A stretch of 64,000 bases of DNA from Streptomyces sp. CB09001 (GTDB lineage Bacteria > Actinomycetota > Actinomycetes > Streptomycetales > Streptomycetaceae). The stretch covers positions 5,323,001-5,387,000 of the forward strand of contig NZ_CP026730.1 in NCBI RefSeq assembly GCF_003369795.1, read 5' to 3'. This document shows positions 7,880-17,153 of the stretch, piece by piece (within the stretch, counting starts at the first letter, position 1; each line of letters begins with the position of its first letter). The notes under the pieces are model-generated. The model saw nothing but the letters and a program-made list of their open reading frames with translations. It was not told the origin of the DNA and ran no database searches. The position numbers were made by a program, and so were the translations under genes.

Positions 7880-9298
7880 GTGGCCAGCACATCGCAGGCG
7901 TCCAGTACAGGAGCCGGGACGGCTCATCCCGATCATCTCGGGCACGTCATCTTCATCGCGGCGGCGGCCGCGATGGGCGGTTTCCTGTTCGGCTACGACA
8001 GTTCCGTGATCAACGGCGCGGTCGAGGCCATCCGGGACCGCTACGACGTCGGCTCCGCGGTGCTGGCCCAGGTCATCGCCGTCGCTCTGATCGGCTGCGC
8101 CATCGGCGCCGCGACCGCGGGCCGTATCGCCGACCGCATCGGCCGCATCCGCTGCATGCAGATCGCGGCGGTCCTCTTCACCGTCAGCGCCGTCGGCTCG
8201 GCACTGCCCTTCGCGCTGTGGGACCTCGCCATGTGGCGCGTCATCGGCGGCTTCGCCATCGGCATGGCCTCGGTGATCGGCCCCGCCTACATCGCCGAGG
8301 TCTCCCCGCCCGCCTATCGCGGCCGGCTGGGCTCCTTCCAGCAGGCCGCGATCGTCATCGGCATCGCCGTCTCGCAGCTGGTCAACTGGGGACTGCTGAA
8401 CGCCGCCGGCGGGGACCAGCGCGGCGAGCTGATGGGCCTGGAGGCCTGGCAGGTCATGCTCGGCGTCATGGTGATCCCGGCCGTTCTGTACGGCCTGCTG
8501 TCCTTCGCCATCCCCGAGTCGCCCCGCTTCCTGATCTCGGTCGGCAAGCGCGAGCGCGCCAAGAAGATCCTCGAAGAGGTCGAGGGCAAGGACGTGGACT
8601 TCGACGCCCGCGTCACCGAGATCGAGCACGCCATGCACAGCGAGGAGAAGTCCTCCTTCAAGGACCTCCTCGGCGGCAGCTTCTTCTTCAGGCCGATCGT
8701 CTGGATCGGTATCGGGCTGTCCGTCTTCCAGCAGTTCGTCGGCATCAACGTCGCGTTCTACTACTCCTCGACGCTGTGGCAGTCGGTCGGCGTCAACCCG
8801 GCGGACTCGTTCTTCTACTCGTTCACGACGTCGATCATCAACATCATCGGCACCGTGATCGCGATGATCTTCGTGGACCGCGTCGGCCGCAAGCCGCTCG
8901 CCCTGATCGGCTCCGTCGGCATGGTGATCGGGCTGGCGCTGGAGGCCTGGGCGTTCTCCTTCGACCTGGTCGACGGCAAGCTCCCGGCCACCCAGGGCTG
9001 GGTCGCCCTGATCGCCGCCCACGTCTTCGTGCTCTTCTTCGCCCTGTCGTGGGGTGTGGTCGTCTGGGTCTTCCTCGGTGAGATGTTCCCCAACCGGATC
9101 CGTGCCGCGGCCCTCGGCGTGGCCGCCTCCGCGCAGTGGATCGCGAACTGGGCCATCACCGCGAGCTTCCCGTCGCTGGCCGACTGGAACCTCTCCGGCA
9201 CCTACGTGATCTACACGATCTTCGCAGCCCTCTCCATCCCCTTCGTGCTGAAGTTCGTGAAGGAGACGAAGGGCAAGGCGTTGGAGGAGATGGGCTGA
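7880..9298 (+). CDS. glcP: Glucose permease GlcP (MFS sugar porter)
   Basis: A 472-residue, 12-helix major-facilitator transporter of the sugar porter family, expected to bring in glucose by proton symport. Family motifs are complete: GRIADRIGRIR between helices 2 and 3, PAYIAEVSPPAYRGRL after helix 4, PESPRFL after helix 6, the sugar-contacting FQQFVGIN in helix 7, VDRVGRKPL between 8 and 9 and a C-terminal KETKGK. The GTG start has GAGGAG eight bases upstream. The position directly after smc matches glcP of Streptomyces coelicolor, the main glucose uptake system that underlies carbon catabolite repression by glucose kinase. Direct repeats upstream probably mediate regulation. Confidence 0.93.
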   Translation: MASTSQASSTGAGTAHPDHLGHVIFIAAAAAMGGFLFGYDSSVINGAVEAIRDRYDVGSAVLAQVIAVALIGCAIGAATAGRIADRIGRIRCMQIAAVLFTVSAVGSALPFALWDLAMWRVIGGFAIGMASVIGPAYIAEVSPPAYRGRLGSFQQAAIVIGIAVSQLVNWGLLNAAGGDQRGELMGLEAWQVMLGVMVIPAVLYGLLSFAIPESPRFLISVGKRERAKKILEEVEGKDVDFDARVTEIEHAMHSEEKSSFKDLLGGSFFFRPIVWIGIGLSVFQQFVGINVAFYYSSTLWQSVGVNPADSFFYSFTTSIINIIGTVIAMIFVDRVGRKPLALIGSVGMVIGLALEAWAFSFDLVDGKLPATQGWVALIAAHVFVLFFALSWGVVVWVFLGEMFPNRIRAAALGVAASAQWIANWAITASFPSLADWNLSGTYVIYTIFAALSIPFVLKFVKETKGKALEEMG

Positions 9299-9359
9299 CC
9301 CGCCCGCCCCGAACCCGGGGAGGAGGGCCAAGTCCCCGCTGCCCCTCTCCCCGTACCGT

Positions 9360-9398
9360 CCGCCGCCCCGCCCGGTCACCCTCCGGGCGGGGCGGCGG
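9360..9398. terminator. Bidirectional terminator between glcP and NCS1 permease
   Basis: A perfect 16-bp G/C stem (9360-9375 with 9383-9398) with a seven-base loop, between two convergent genes. Confidence 0.85.
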
Positions 9399-9419
9399 TG
9401 TGCCGTGGCCCGGCGTACG

Positions 9420-10871
9420 TCAGACGGTCACGGCCTCGGGCTGCTCCGCCCGCTCCGCGCGCGCTCCCGGGACGATCAGCGCCGGTTTCGGCAGCACCGC
9501 GTACAGCAGGGCGGAGATCACGACCGTGGCCACCCAGCCCAGCCCGTACTCGCCGACGAAGTTGTCCGTGGCGAAGGGGCCGGTGAACCAGTCGGACGTG
9601 GTGAACATCAGACCGGCGGCCAGGCCCACCGCCCAGGCGGCGACGGCTGCGGGGGAGAAGCCGCCGCGGTACCAGTAGGCGCTGGTGCGGCCGGTGTCGG
9701 CCAGGGCCTCACCGTCGTACTCCCGGCCGCGCAGCATGTCCGCGCCGAACACGCCGACCCAGGCGGAGAAGGCGACCGCGAGCAGCGACAGGAACGCGAT
9801 GAAGGACCCCATGAAGCTGGTCGCCACCAGCATCAGCACACCGCCGAAGACCAGCGAGATCACGGCGTTGACCGAGACCGCCCAGTGCCGCGGGACCTTG
9901 AAGCCCAGGGTCTGCGCGGTGAACCCGGCCGAGTACATCGACATCGAGTTGATCAGCAGCATGCCGATCAGCGCGATCAGCAGGTACGGCACCGCGATCC
10001 AGGTCGGCAGGATCTCGCCCAGGAAGGAGACCGGGTCGGCGGCCGAGGCCAGATCCGGCGTGGAGACCGCCATGACCGCGCCCATCAGCACCATCGGCAG
10101 GACGACGATGCCCGCACCGCCGACCGTGACCCCCACGATTCCCTTCGAGGAGGCCGTGCGCGGCAGGTACCGGGTGAAGTCCGGCGCCGACGGGATCCAG
10201 CTGACGCCGCCCGCCGCGATCAGACCGACACCCGTGATCATCGCGGCCACCGAACCGGCGGACCGGTCGAACACCGCGGACCAGTCGGTGTCGACCACCA
10301 GGTAGCCCAGCACCAGTACCGAGAAGGCGCCGAAGAGATACGCCGCGTACTTGTTGCACTTCTGCACGGCGTTGATGCCCAGCCCCGAGATCGCGAACGT
10401 CGCCACCACGAAGGCGAGCAGCGTCACCACGTCCAGCACGCTGTTGGCGCGGATGCCGAAGACGATGTCCAGCACGGTGAGCAGCGCATAGGCACCGGTC
10501 ACCGCGTTGATCGTCTCCCAGCCCCAGCGGGCCACCCAGATCAGCGAACCCGGCAGCAGATTGCCCCGCTGCCCGAACACGGCACGGGACAGCGCCATCC
10601 CGGGGGCGCCGCCCCGCTTGCCGGCGATGCCGATCAGCCCGACCAGGCCGTACGACACGACGGGCGCCGCGGCCGCGACGACCAGGGCCTGCCAGAAGTT
10701 GAGCCGGTACGCCACGACGAGGCTCGCGCCCATCGTGAGCAGCAGCACGCTGATGTTGGCGCCGACCCAGGTCGGGAACAGCTCGCGGGTCCGGGCGGTG
10801 CGCTCGTGGTCGGGCACCTGCTCGATGCCACGGGTTTCCAGGGCGCCTTCGTTCTCGGCGGTCTTGCTCAT
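9420..10871 (-). CDS. NCS1 purine/cytosine permease (CodB-like)
   Basis: A 483-residue, 12-helix transporter of the nucleobase-cation-symport-1 family, related to cytosine permease. N-terminal markers include ELFPTWVGANISVLLLTMGAS in helix 1 and the helix 3 region PGMALSRAVFGQRGNLLPGS, with WGWETINA in the substrate-contact region; the helix 6 SWIPSAPDFTRYLP motif is typical of bacterial cytosine and purine permeases. The start is preceded by a weak purine-rich site and lies divergent from ftsY. No deaminase neighbours it, so cytosine, hypoxanthine and other nucleobases remain possible substrates. Confidence 0.88.
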   Translation of the reverse strand: MSKTAENEGALETRGIEQVPDHERTARTRELFPTWVGANISVLLLTMGASLVVAYRLNFWQALVVAAAAPVVSYGLVGLIGIAGKRGGAPGMALSRAVFGQRGNLLPGSLIWVARWGWETINAVTGAYALLTVLDIVFGIRANSVLDVVTLLAFVVATFAISGLGINAVQKCNKYAAYLFGAFSVLVLGYLVVDTDWSAVFDRSAGSVAAMITGVGLIAAGGVSWIPSAPDFTRYLPRTASSKGIVGVTVGGAGIVVLPMVLMGAVMAVSTPDLASAADPVSFLGEILPTWIAVPYLLIALIGMLLINSMSMYSAGFTAQTLGFKVPRHWAVSVNAVISLVFGGVLMLVATSFMGSFIAFLSLLAVAFSAWVGVFGADMLRGREYDGEALADTGRTSAYWYRGGFSPAAVAAWAVGLAAGLMFTTSDWFTGPFATDNFVGEYGLGWVATVVISALLYAVLPKPALIVPGARAERAEQPEAVTV

Positions 10872-11055
10872 GTGGGGGGTCCGTGCCTCGATCGTGGGGG
10901 AGAAGGGGCGGTCGGGACTCTACGCGCGTCGACGCGGCCTTCTCCATCGTACTTTGCTCCCACTCGCACCCTCCAGGGGCCTTTGTCCTTTGGTGGAAAC
11001 CACAAGCGGCCGATAGCGGGGGGCCGTGCCGGGGGTCACGCATACTGGTCCCGTT

Positions 11056-12264
11056 ATGGAAATCGTCATCCTTGCTGTAGTCATCGCCGTGGTCGTGATC
11101 GGCGCGCTCGGCGGGCTGGTCGTCGGCAGCCGCCGCAAGAAGCAGCTGCCCGAGCCGCCCCCCACCACGCCCGACATCACCGCCCCTCCGGCCGAGCCGC
11201 ACGTCGGCGACGAGGCCGAGACGCCGCGCGACGAAACGCGCCGGACGATAGAGGAGGTCGACCTCCCGGACGGCGGCACCGCCACCGTCGAGGAGCCGCC
11301 CGTCGTCGAAGAGCTCGAGATCCCGCAGATCGAGGTTCCCGAGCCCACCGCCGGCCGACTGGTCCGGCTCCGTGCCCGCCTCTCCCGCTCGCAGAACGCC
11401 CTCGGCAAGGGCCTGCTGACCCTGCTGTCCCGGGAGCACCTCGACGACGACACCTGGGAGGAGATCGAGGACACGCTCCTCACCGCCGACGTCGGCGTGC
11501 AGCCCACGCAGGAACTGGTCGAGCGCCTCCGCGAACGGGTGAAGGTCCTCGGCACCCGCACGCCCGAGGAGCTGCGCACCCTGCTGCGCGAGGAGCTGAT
11601 CACCCTGGTCGGCCCCGACATGGACCGCGAGGTCAAGACCGAGCCCGCCACGAGCAAGCCCGGCATCGTGATGGTCGTCGGTGTGAACGGCACCGGCAAG
11701 ACCACCACCACCGGCAAGCTCGCCCGCGTCCTGGTGGCCGACGGCCGCAGTGTGGTCCTCGGCGCCGCCGACACCTTCCGCGCCGCCGCCGCGGACCAGC
11801 TCCAGACCTGGGGCGAGCGGGTCGGCGCCCACACCGTGCGCGGGCCCGAGGGCGGCGACCCGGCCTCCGTCGCCTTCGACGCGGTCAAGGAGGGCAAGGA
11901 GATGGGCTCGGACGTCGTGCTCATCGACACCGCCGGCCGCCTGCACACCAAGACCGGCCTCATGGACGAGCTGGGCAAGGTCAAGCGCGTCGTGGAGAAG
12001 CACGCGCCGCTGGACGAGGTGCTGCTCGTGCTCGACGCCACCACCGGGCAGAACGGTCTGATCCAGGCCCGGGTCTTCGCCGAGGTCGTGAACATCACCG
12101 GCATCGTGCTGACCAAGCTGGACGGCACGGCCAAGGGCGGCATCGTGGTCGCCGTCCAGCGCGAGCTGGGCGTGCCGGTCAAGCTGATCGGACTCGGAGA
12201 GGGCGCGGACGACCTGGCGCCGTTCGAGCCCGCGGCCTTCGTGGACGCCCTCATCGGCGAGTGA
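11056..12264 (+). CDS. ftsY: Signal recognition particle receptor FtsY
   Basis: A 402-residue SRP GTPase that docks ribosome-Ffh complexes on the membrane. Residues 1-22 form a transmembrane anchor (MEIVILAVVIAVVVIGALGG), unlike the amphipathic helix of E. coli, and an acidic linker follows to about 110. The N domain precedes the G domain: G1 GVNGTGKTTTTGK at about 209, the DTFRAAA insertion-box motif, DTAGRLHTK, TKLDGTAKGG and the closing GLGEGADDLAPF. The ATG at 11056 is chosen because it begins at the anchor. There is no clear ribosome-binding site, while CATACT lies 10 bases upstream, so the message may be leaderless. Confidence 0.95.
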   Translation: MEIVILAVVIAVVVIGALGGLVVGSRRKKQLPEPPPTTPDITAPPAEPHVGDEAETPRDETRRTIEEVDLPDGGTATVEEPPVVEELEIPQIEVPEPTAGRLVRLRARLSRSQNALGKGLLTLLSREHLDDDTWEEIEDTLLTADVGVQPTQELVERLRERVKVLGTRTPEELRTLLREELITLVGPDMDREVKTEPATSKPGIVMVVGVNGTGKTTTTGKLARVLVADGRSVVLGAADTFRAAAADQLQTWGERVGAHTVRGPEGGDPASVAFDAVKEGKEMGSDVVLIDTAGRLHTKTGLMDELGKVKRVVEKHAPLDEVLLVLDATTGQNGLIQARVFAEVVNITGIVLTKLDGTAKGGIVVAVQRELGVPVKLIGLGEGADDLAPFEPAAFVDALIGE

Positions 12265-12301
12265 CGCCGCCTGCCGGCGCCCCGTGCCCGCACCCGGGCG
12301 A

Positions 12302-12338
12302 GAAGCGCCCGCCTCCCGAACCGGGAGACGGGCGCTTC
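12302..12338. terminator. Bidirectional terminator after ftsY
   Basis: A long two-part stem: outer arms 12302-12311 and 12329-12338, inner arms 12313-12318 and 12322-12327, with a three-base loop. It lies between the convergent ftsY and primase-like genes. Confidence 0.88.
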
Positions 12339-12504
12339 GCCGTCGGTGCGGGAGGGCGGCGGGCGGCGGCTCGTGTGCGTACGGAGGTGGGGCGAGTCGT
12401 GTCGCCGCCCGGGTCCGCCGAGTGGCGGGCGCCAGGACGCGCGACGTGGGGGTGTGGCAGGGCGCTTCCGGGCGAGGTGAGTGTCTCGGGAGGGCGGCGG
12501 AGGC

Positions 12505-13176
12505 CTACGCCCGCGACCGGTGGGCCACGTAGGCCAGCGTGCCCAGGAGCAGCCGTGCCGCCGGGGGCTTCGTCGCCGAGTCGAGGGCCGGAGGACGCAG
12601 CCAGCGCACCGGGCCCCGGCCACCGCGGTCGGAGGGCGGTGCCGTGACGTACGTACCGGGGCCGAGGCCGCGCAGGTCGAGGGCGGACGGGTCGTCCCAG
12701 CCCATCCGGTACAGCAGCCGGGGCAGCTCGGCCGCGGCGCCCGGAGCGACGAAGAACTGGGCGCGGCCCTGCGGGGTCGCCGCGACCGGCCCGAGCGGGA
12801 CGCCCATGCGCTCCAGCCGGGCCAGCGCCCGCAGTCCGGCGGGCTCGGCCACCTCGATCACGTCGAAGGTCCGCCCGACCGCCAGCATCACCGCGGCGCC
12901 GGGGAACCGGGCCCACGCCTCGCCCGCCTCGTCCAGGGTCGCCCCGGCGGGCACCCGGGGCGCGAAGTCCAGGGGGTGCGCGCCAGGCGCCGGGCAGTCG
13001 GGCAGACCGCACGAGCAGGCGCCCTGGGCGGTCCGGGCACCCGGCACCACGTCCCAGCCCCACAGCCCCGTGAACTCGGCCACGACGGTGCGCTCCGAGG
13101 CGCGGCCGCGGCGGCGCGCGCCGGACCGGATCTCGCGCATGCCCCGACTGCTGCCGATGCCGATCGTGAAGCCCAT
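12505..13176 (-). CDS. Bifunctional primase/polymerase-like (prim-pol) domain protein
   Basis: A 223-residue protein conserved next to ftsY and nsdA in Streptomyces. The N-terminal half resembles the bifunctional DNA primase/polymerase family: the early GWDVVPG, a short cysteine cluster ACSCGLPDCPAPGAHPL typical of the family's zinc-like knuckle, and the core strand AVMLAVGRTFDVIEV. Where true prim-pols carry Asp-x-Asp or Glu pairs for metal binding, this copy has FDVIEV, so a D/E pair is retained but activity is uncertain. The start is the ATG giving MGFTIG behind GGAGGGGGC. It may be regulatory rather than catalytic. Confidence 0.75.
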   Translation of the reverse strand: MGFTIGIGSSRGMREIRSGARRRGRASERTVVAEFTGLWGWDVVPGARTAQGACSCGLPDCPAPGAHPLDFAPRVPAGATLDEAGEAWARFPGAAVMLAVGRTFDVIEVAEPAGLRALARLERMGVPLGPVAATPQGRAQFFVAPGAAAELPRLLYRMGWDDPSALDLRGLGPGTYVTAPPSDRGGRGPVRWLRPPALDSATKPPAARLLLGTLAYVAHRSRA

Positions 13177-13622
13177 GCCCCCTCCAACGGGTCCGACGCA
13201 GCGGCGGTTACGCAGCGGGCGTGAAACGTGACTCTCTGCTTCCAACTCCCCAGTCCGGCGCGGTTCAGACAGCGTCCGGAAGCACTCCGGGGTGGTGCGT
13301 CCGGCGGCGCACGCCCCGGTGTGCACCGGTGCACCGACTCCTGGTTGGCCTATGTCAAGTGAATCGCGTCCCGGCCACCGCGAGTTCATTCGAAGGGGTG
13401 GCGAATGGTGGCGATTCCGCAATCGCCATGGCTGGACGAGTGATCGTAGGACTACTTTGTGTGCATGGAGCCTTGGGGCACATGCGCTTGTGGGTATGCC
13501 GGAGGCAACCCGGCTTTCCGTTCGAAGGGTGCCAACCACCGGACGGAGGGCCGTAACCACCGGCATTCTGATAGGGCTTGGCGCACTCGGCGACAGGTGG
13601 TCTCAGGAATGGGGGCGTTCCA
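13177..13622. other. Gene-free divergent region upstream of nsdA
   Basis: No gene is supported. The region carries the divergent starts of the primase-like gene and nsdA. It contains a perfect 8-bp hairpin or palindrome (TGGCGATT, four bases, AATCGCCA) at 13409-13428, and the sequence TTCGAAGGG occurs near 13389 and again near 13522. From 13430 to 13475 it is comparatively AT-rich, the likely place for the nsdA promoter. Confidence 0.45.
13409..13428. promoter_or_regulatory. Perfect 8-bp inverted repeat upstream of nsdA
   Basis: TGGCGATT at 13409-13416 and its exact complement at 13421-13428 surround CCGC. It lies about 195 bp before the nsdA start, in a region without genes, so it could be an operator or a leader hairpin. 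Confidence 0.4.
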
Positions 13623-15125
13623 GTGAGTGGCAACGGCGGAAGCGGTACGAGCGCGGGGAGCGCGTCACACGCCGACAAGCGCCCGAACGAGCTGCTCACC
13701 TCCTGGTTCGCCCGCAGCGGCTGGTCCAAGGGCGAGCTGGCCCGCCAGGTCAACCGCCGGGCCCGCCAGTTGGGCGCCAACCACATCTCCACCGACACCT
13801 CACGTGTGCGCCGCTGGCTCGACGGGGAGAATCCGCGCGAGCCGATCCCGCGCATCCTGTCCGAGCTGTTCTCCGAGCGTTTCGGCGTCGTCGTCTCCGT
13901 CGAGGACCTGGGCCTGCGTTCCACCCGCCCCACGCCCTCGGCGACGGGCGTCGACCTCCCCTGGACGGGCCCGCAGACCGTGGCCCTGCTCAGCGAGTTC
14001 TCGCGCAGCGACCTCATGCTGGCGCGGCGCGGCTTCCTCGGGAGCTCGCTGGCCCTCTCCGCGGGCCCGTCCCTCATCGAACCCATGCAGCGCTGGCTCG
14101 TCCCCACGCCCTCCGCAGGCCCGTCGGCGGCCGGAGCCGAGTCCGCGGCACCCACCACCCGCGCGCGTGGCCGTCTGTCCAGGCCGGAGCTGGACCTGCT
14201 GGAGTCCACCGCCGTGATGTTCCGCCGCTGGGACGCCCAGTGCGGCGGCGGTCTGCGCCGCAAGGCCGTGGTCGGCCAGCTGCACGAGGTCACCGACCTG
14301 CTCCAGGAGCCCCAGACGGAGACCACCCGCGCCAAGCTCTTCAAGGTCGCCGCCGAGCTGGCCGAGCTGGCCGGCTGGATGTCGTACGACGTCGGGCTCC
14401 AGCCCACCGCCCAGAAGTACTTCGTGCTCGCTCTGCACGCCGCCAAGGAGGCCGGAGACCGGCCGCTCGGCTCGTACATCCTCTCCAGCATGAGCCGCCA
14501 GATGATCCACCTCGGCCGGCCCGACGACGCCCTGGAGCTGATCCACCTCGCCCAGTACGGCAGCCGGGACTGCGCGAGCCCGCGCACCCAGTCGATGCTG
14601 TACGCGATGGAGGCCCGCGCCTACGCCAACATGGGGCAGCCCGGCCGCACCAAACGCGCGGTGCGCATGGCGGAGGACATCTTCGCCGAGGCCGACGAGT
14701 GGGACGAGCCGGACCCCGACTGGATCCGCTTCTTCTCCGAGGCGGAGCTGTACGGGGAGAACAGCCACTCCTTCCGCGACCTCGCCTACGTGGCCGGCCG
14801 CAGCCCCGCCTACGCCTCCCTCGCCGACCCCCTGATGCGCCGGGCCGTGGAGCTGTTCGCCAAGGACGAGGAGCACCAGCGCTCCTACGCGCTGAACCTG
14901 ATCGGCATGGCCACCGTCCACCTGCTGCGCCGCGAACCCGAGGAGAGCACCGTCCTGGCCATGGAGGCCATGGGCATCGCCAAGAAGGTCCGCTCCGAAC
15001 GCGTCAACACCCGCATCCGCAAGACCGTCGACACGGCCGTACGCGATTTCGGCGACCTGGGTGAGGTCGTCGACCTGACCCAACGGCTCGCCGTCGAGTT
15101 GCCGGAGACCGCCGAAGCGGTCTGA
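13623..15125 (+). CDS. nsdA: NsdA, negative regulator of differentiation and antibiotic production
   Basis: A 500-residue protein, matching the length of S. coelicolor NsdA, whose loss causes early sporulation and actinorhodin overproduction. The N-terminus (residues about 15-90) resembles a helix-turn-helix domain with GWSKGELARQVNRRARQLG and the strongly conserved DTSRVRRWLDGENPREPIP. Residues about 185-470 are alpha-helical with tetratricopeptide-like repeats, for example YFVLALHAAKEAGDRPLGSY, ALELIHLAQYGSRD and MEARAYANMGQPGRTKRAV. The GTG at 13623 gives MSGNGGSG. There is an acceptable purine-rich stretch upstream. It has no enzymatic motif and probably works by binding DNA or another regulator. 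Confidence 0.92.
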   Translation: MSGNGGSGTSAGSASHADKRPNELLTSWFARSGWSKGELARQVNRRARQLGANHISTDTSRVRRWLDGENPREPIPRILSELFSERFGVVVSVEDLGLRSTRPTPSATGVDLPWTGPQTVALLSEFSRSDLMLARRGFLGSSLALSAGPSLIEPMQRWLVPTPSAGPSAAGAESAAPTTRARGRLSRPELDLLESTAVMFRRWDAQCGGGLRRKAVVGQLHEVTDLLQEPQTETTRAKLFKVAAELAELAGWMSYDVGLQPTAQKYFVLALHAAKEAGDRPLGSYILSSMSRQMIHLGRPDDALELIHLAQYGSRDCASPRTQSMLYAMEARAYANMGQPGRTKRAVRMAEDIFAEADEWDEPDPDWIRFFSEAELYGENSHSFRDLAYVAGRSPAYASLADPLMRRAVELFAKDEEHQRSYALNLIGMATVHLLRREPEESTVLAMEAMGIAKKVRSERVNTRIRKTVDTAVRDFGDLGEVVDLTQRLAVELPETAEAV

Positions 15126-15286
15126 ACGCCCACCAGCCCCGGCCGCGGCCGGCCCTCCCGAACTGCCCGACTCGGCTCCCCCATGCCAGGTCATTCGGAG
15201 GCCGCCGCGGCCGGCTCGCGTCCCGGTGCGGGCCGCCCGGCCACGATCACGGCCGCGCGGGCCCGCATCCGGCCGTTCACCCACGC

Positions 15287-15322
15287 GTAACACGCACGGC
15301 GCCTTCGTCACGGCGGCGAAAC
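15287..15322 (+). promoter_or_regulatory. GlnR binding region of the amtB operon
   Basis: GTCAC, six bases, GAAAC at 15307-15322 matches the actinobacterial GlnR half-sites exactly, and a second GTAAC, six bases, GGCGC lies at 15287-15302, 20 bp upstream in the same orientation. GlnR activates amtB-glnK-glnD under nitrogen limitation in Streptomyces. The 316-bp gap contains no gene; the rest is G/C-rich and I could not place the core promoter. Confidence 0.8.
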
Positions 15323-15441
15323 AACGAGGGGCGTCCACCGAAACCGCGCTGCGCCAATCTCATGGCGCATAACCGGCCCACCCCTCACTGCCCGCCCAGG
15401 CTTCGCCCGCACGGGGCCGCACCAACGACGAGGAGACGCCG

Positions 15442-16788
15442 ATGGCTCCAGCCATCACGCTCGCCGCAGAGACGGAGCTCTCTGCCGCCAACACAGGCTT
15501 CATGCTCATCTGCTCCGCCCTGGTGATGCTCATGACGCCGGCCCTGGCCTTCTTCTACGGAGGCATGGTCCGCGTCAAGAGCACCCTGAACATGCTGATG
15601 ATGAGCTTCATCAGCCTCGGCATCGTCACCGTCCTGTGGGTGCTGTACGGCTTCTCCATGGCGTTCGGCACCGACTCCGGCGGCGTCGTCGGCTGGAACT
15701 CCGACTGGGTCGGACTCAGCAACATCGGCCTGACCGAGCTGTGGGACGGCTACACCATCCCCGTCTTCGTGTTCCTGGTCTTCCAGATGATGTTCGCCGT
15801 CATCACCCCCGCCCTGATCAGCGGTGCCCTCGCGGACCGGGTGAAGTTCACGGCCTGGGCACTCTTCATCGCCCTGTGGGCCACGATCGTCTACTTCCCC
15901 GTCGCCCACTGGGTGTGGGGCGCGGGCGGCTGGGCCTTCGAACTGGGCGTGATCGACTTCGCCGGCGGTACGGCCGTGCACATCAACGCCGGTGCCGCCG
16001 CGCTCGGCGTGATCCTCGTCATCGGCAAGCGGGTCGGCTTCAGGAAGGACCCGATGCGCCCGCACAGCCTCCCGCTGGTCATGCTCGGCGCCGGGCTGCT
16101 CTGGTTCGGCTGGTTCGGCTTCAACGCCGGGTCGTGGCTCGGCAACGACGACGGCGTCGGCGCGCTGATGTTCGTCAACACCCAGGTCGCCACCGGCGCC
16201 GCCGTCCTCGGCTGGCTCGCCTACGAGAAGATCCGGCACGGCGCCTTCACCACCCTGGGCGCGGCCTCCGGCGCCGTCTCCGGCCTGGTCGCCATCACCC
16301 CGGCCGGCGGCGCCGTCTCCCCGCTGGGCGCGATCGCCGTCGGACTGATCGCCGGTGTCGTGTGCGCCATGGCCGTCGGCCTGAAGTACAAGTTCGGCTA
16401 CGACGACTCCCTCGACGTGGTCGGCGTCCACCTCGTCGGTGGCATCCTCGGTTCGCTGCTCATCGGCTTCTTCGCCAGCGGCAAGGGCCAGTCCGACGTC
16501 GAGGGCCTCTTCTACGGCGGCGGCCTCGACCAGTTCTGGAAGCAGTGCGCGGGCGTCTTCGGCGTCCTCGCCTACTCCCTGGTCGTCTCCGCGGTCCTCG
16601 CCTTCCTGCTGGACAAGACGATCGGCATGCGGGTATCGGAGGACGTCGAGGTGGCCGGCATCGACCAGGCCGAGCACGCCGAGACCGCATACGACTTCAG
16701 CGGCGCCGGCGGCGGTGCCGTCCGCACGACCGCCACGCCGGCCGCCTCCGCGGCGGCGTCGGCCCCGAGCAAGAAGGTGGACGCATGA
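15442..16788 (+). CDS. amtB: Ammonium transporter AmtB
   Basis: A 448-residue inner-membrane channel for ammonia/ammonium with the usual 11 helices. Recognisable elements are MLICSALVMLMTPALAFFYGGMV in helix 1, the twin-histidine pore segment FAGGTAVHINAGAAALG, the signature NAGSWLGNDDGVGALMFVNTQVA, and the second pore histidine in DVVGVHLVGGILGSLLIGFF. A Gly/Ala-rich cytoplasmic tail follows. The ATG start has GACGAGGAG upstream. The stop codon overlaps the glnK start (ATGA), so the two are translationally coupled, and the trimeric channel is expected to be blocked by GlnK. Confidence 0.97.
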   Translation: MAPAITLAAETELSAANTGFMLICSALVMLMTPALAFFYGGMVRVKSTLNMLMMSFISLGIVTVLWVLYGFSMAFGTDSGGVVGWNSDWVGLSNIGLTELWDGYTIPVFVFLVFQMMFAVITPALISGALADRVKFTAWALFIALWATIVYFPVAHWVWGAGGWAFELGVIDFAGGTAVHINAGAAALGVILVIGKRVGFRKDPMRPHSLPLVMLGAGLLWFGWFGFNAGSWLGNDDGVGALMFVNTQVATGAAVLGWLAYEKIRHGAFTTLGAASGAVSGLVAITPAGGAVSPLGAIAVGLIAGVVCAMAVGLKYKFGYDDSLDVVGVHLVGGILGSLLIGFFASGKGQSDVEGLFYGGGLDQFWKQCAGVFGVLAYSLVVSAVLAFLLDKTIGMRVSEDVEVAGIDQAEHAETAYDFSGAGGGAVRTTATPAASAAASAPSKKVDA

Positions 16789-17123
16789 AGCTCATCACCG
16801 CCGTCGTCAAGCCGCACCGGCTCGACGAGATCAAGGAGGCCCTCCAGGCCTTCGGGGTCCACGGCCTGACCGTCACCGAGGCCAGCGGCTACGGCCGCCA
16901 GCGCGGACACACCGAGGTCTACCGGGGTGCCGAGTACACGGTCGACCTGGTGCCCAAGATCCGCATCGAGGTCCTCGTCGAGGACGACGACGCCGAGCAG
17001 CTGATCGACGTCGTCGTCAAGGCGGCCCGTACCGGCAAGATCGGTGACGGCAAGGTCTGGGCGGTCCCGGTCGACACGGCCGTACGGGTCAGGACCGGCG
17101 AGCGCGGCCCCGACGCGCTCTGA
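16785..17123 (+). CDS. glnK: Nitrogen regulatory protein PII (GlnK)
   Basis: A 112-residue PII signalling protein. The T-loop carries Tyr51 in AEYTVDLVPK and Tyr46, the B-loop is TGKIGDGKVW and the start MKLITAVVKPHRLDEIKEAL is typical. It senses ATP/ADP and 2-oxoglutarate and blocks AmtB. In Streptomyces Tyr51 is adenylylated rather than uridylylated. It overlaps amtB by four bases and precedes glnD by 30 bp, so the three genes form one operon under GlnR. Confidence 0.97.
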   Translation: MKLITAVVKPHRLDEIKEALQAFGVHGLTVTEASGYGRQRGHTEVYRGAEYTVDLVPKIRIEVLVEDDDAEQLIDVVVKAARTGKIGDGKVWAVPVDTAVRVRTGERGPDAL

Positions 17124-17153
17124 CACGACGGACGGACGAACGGGAGTCGCCGG

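Noticed and set aside
9405..12647. A 1080-codon open frame on the plus strand
   Set aside because: It runs antisense through the NCS1 permease and out of frame through ftsY; the composition is Arg/Gly/Pro/His-rich, without any domain. It is a by-product of high GC codon bias.
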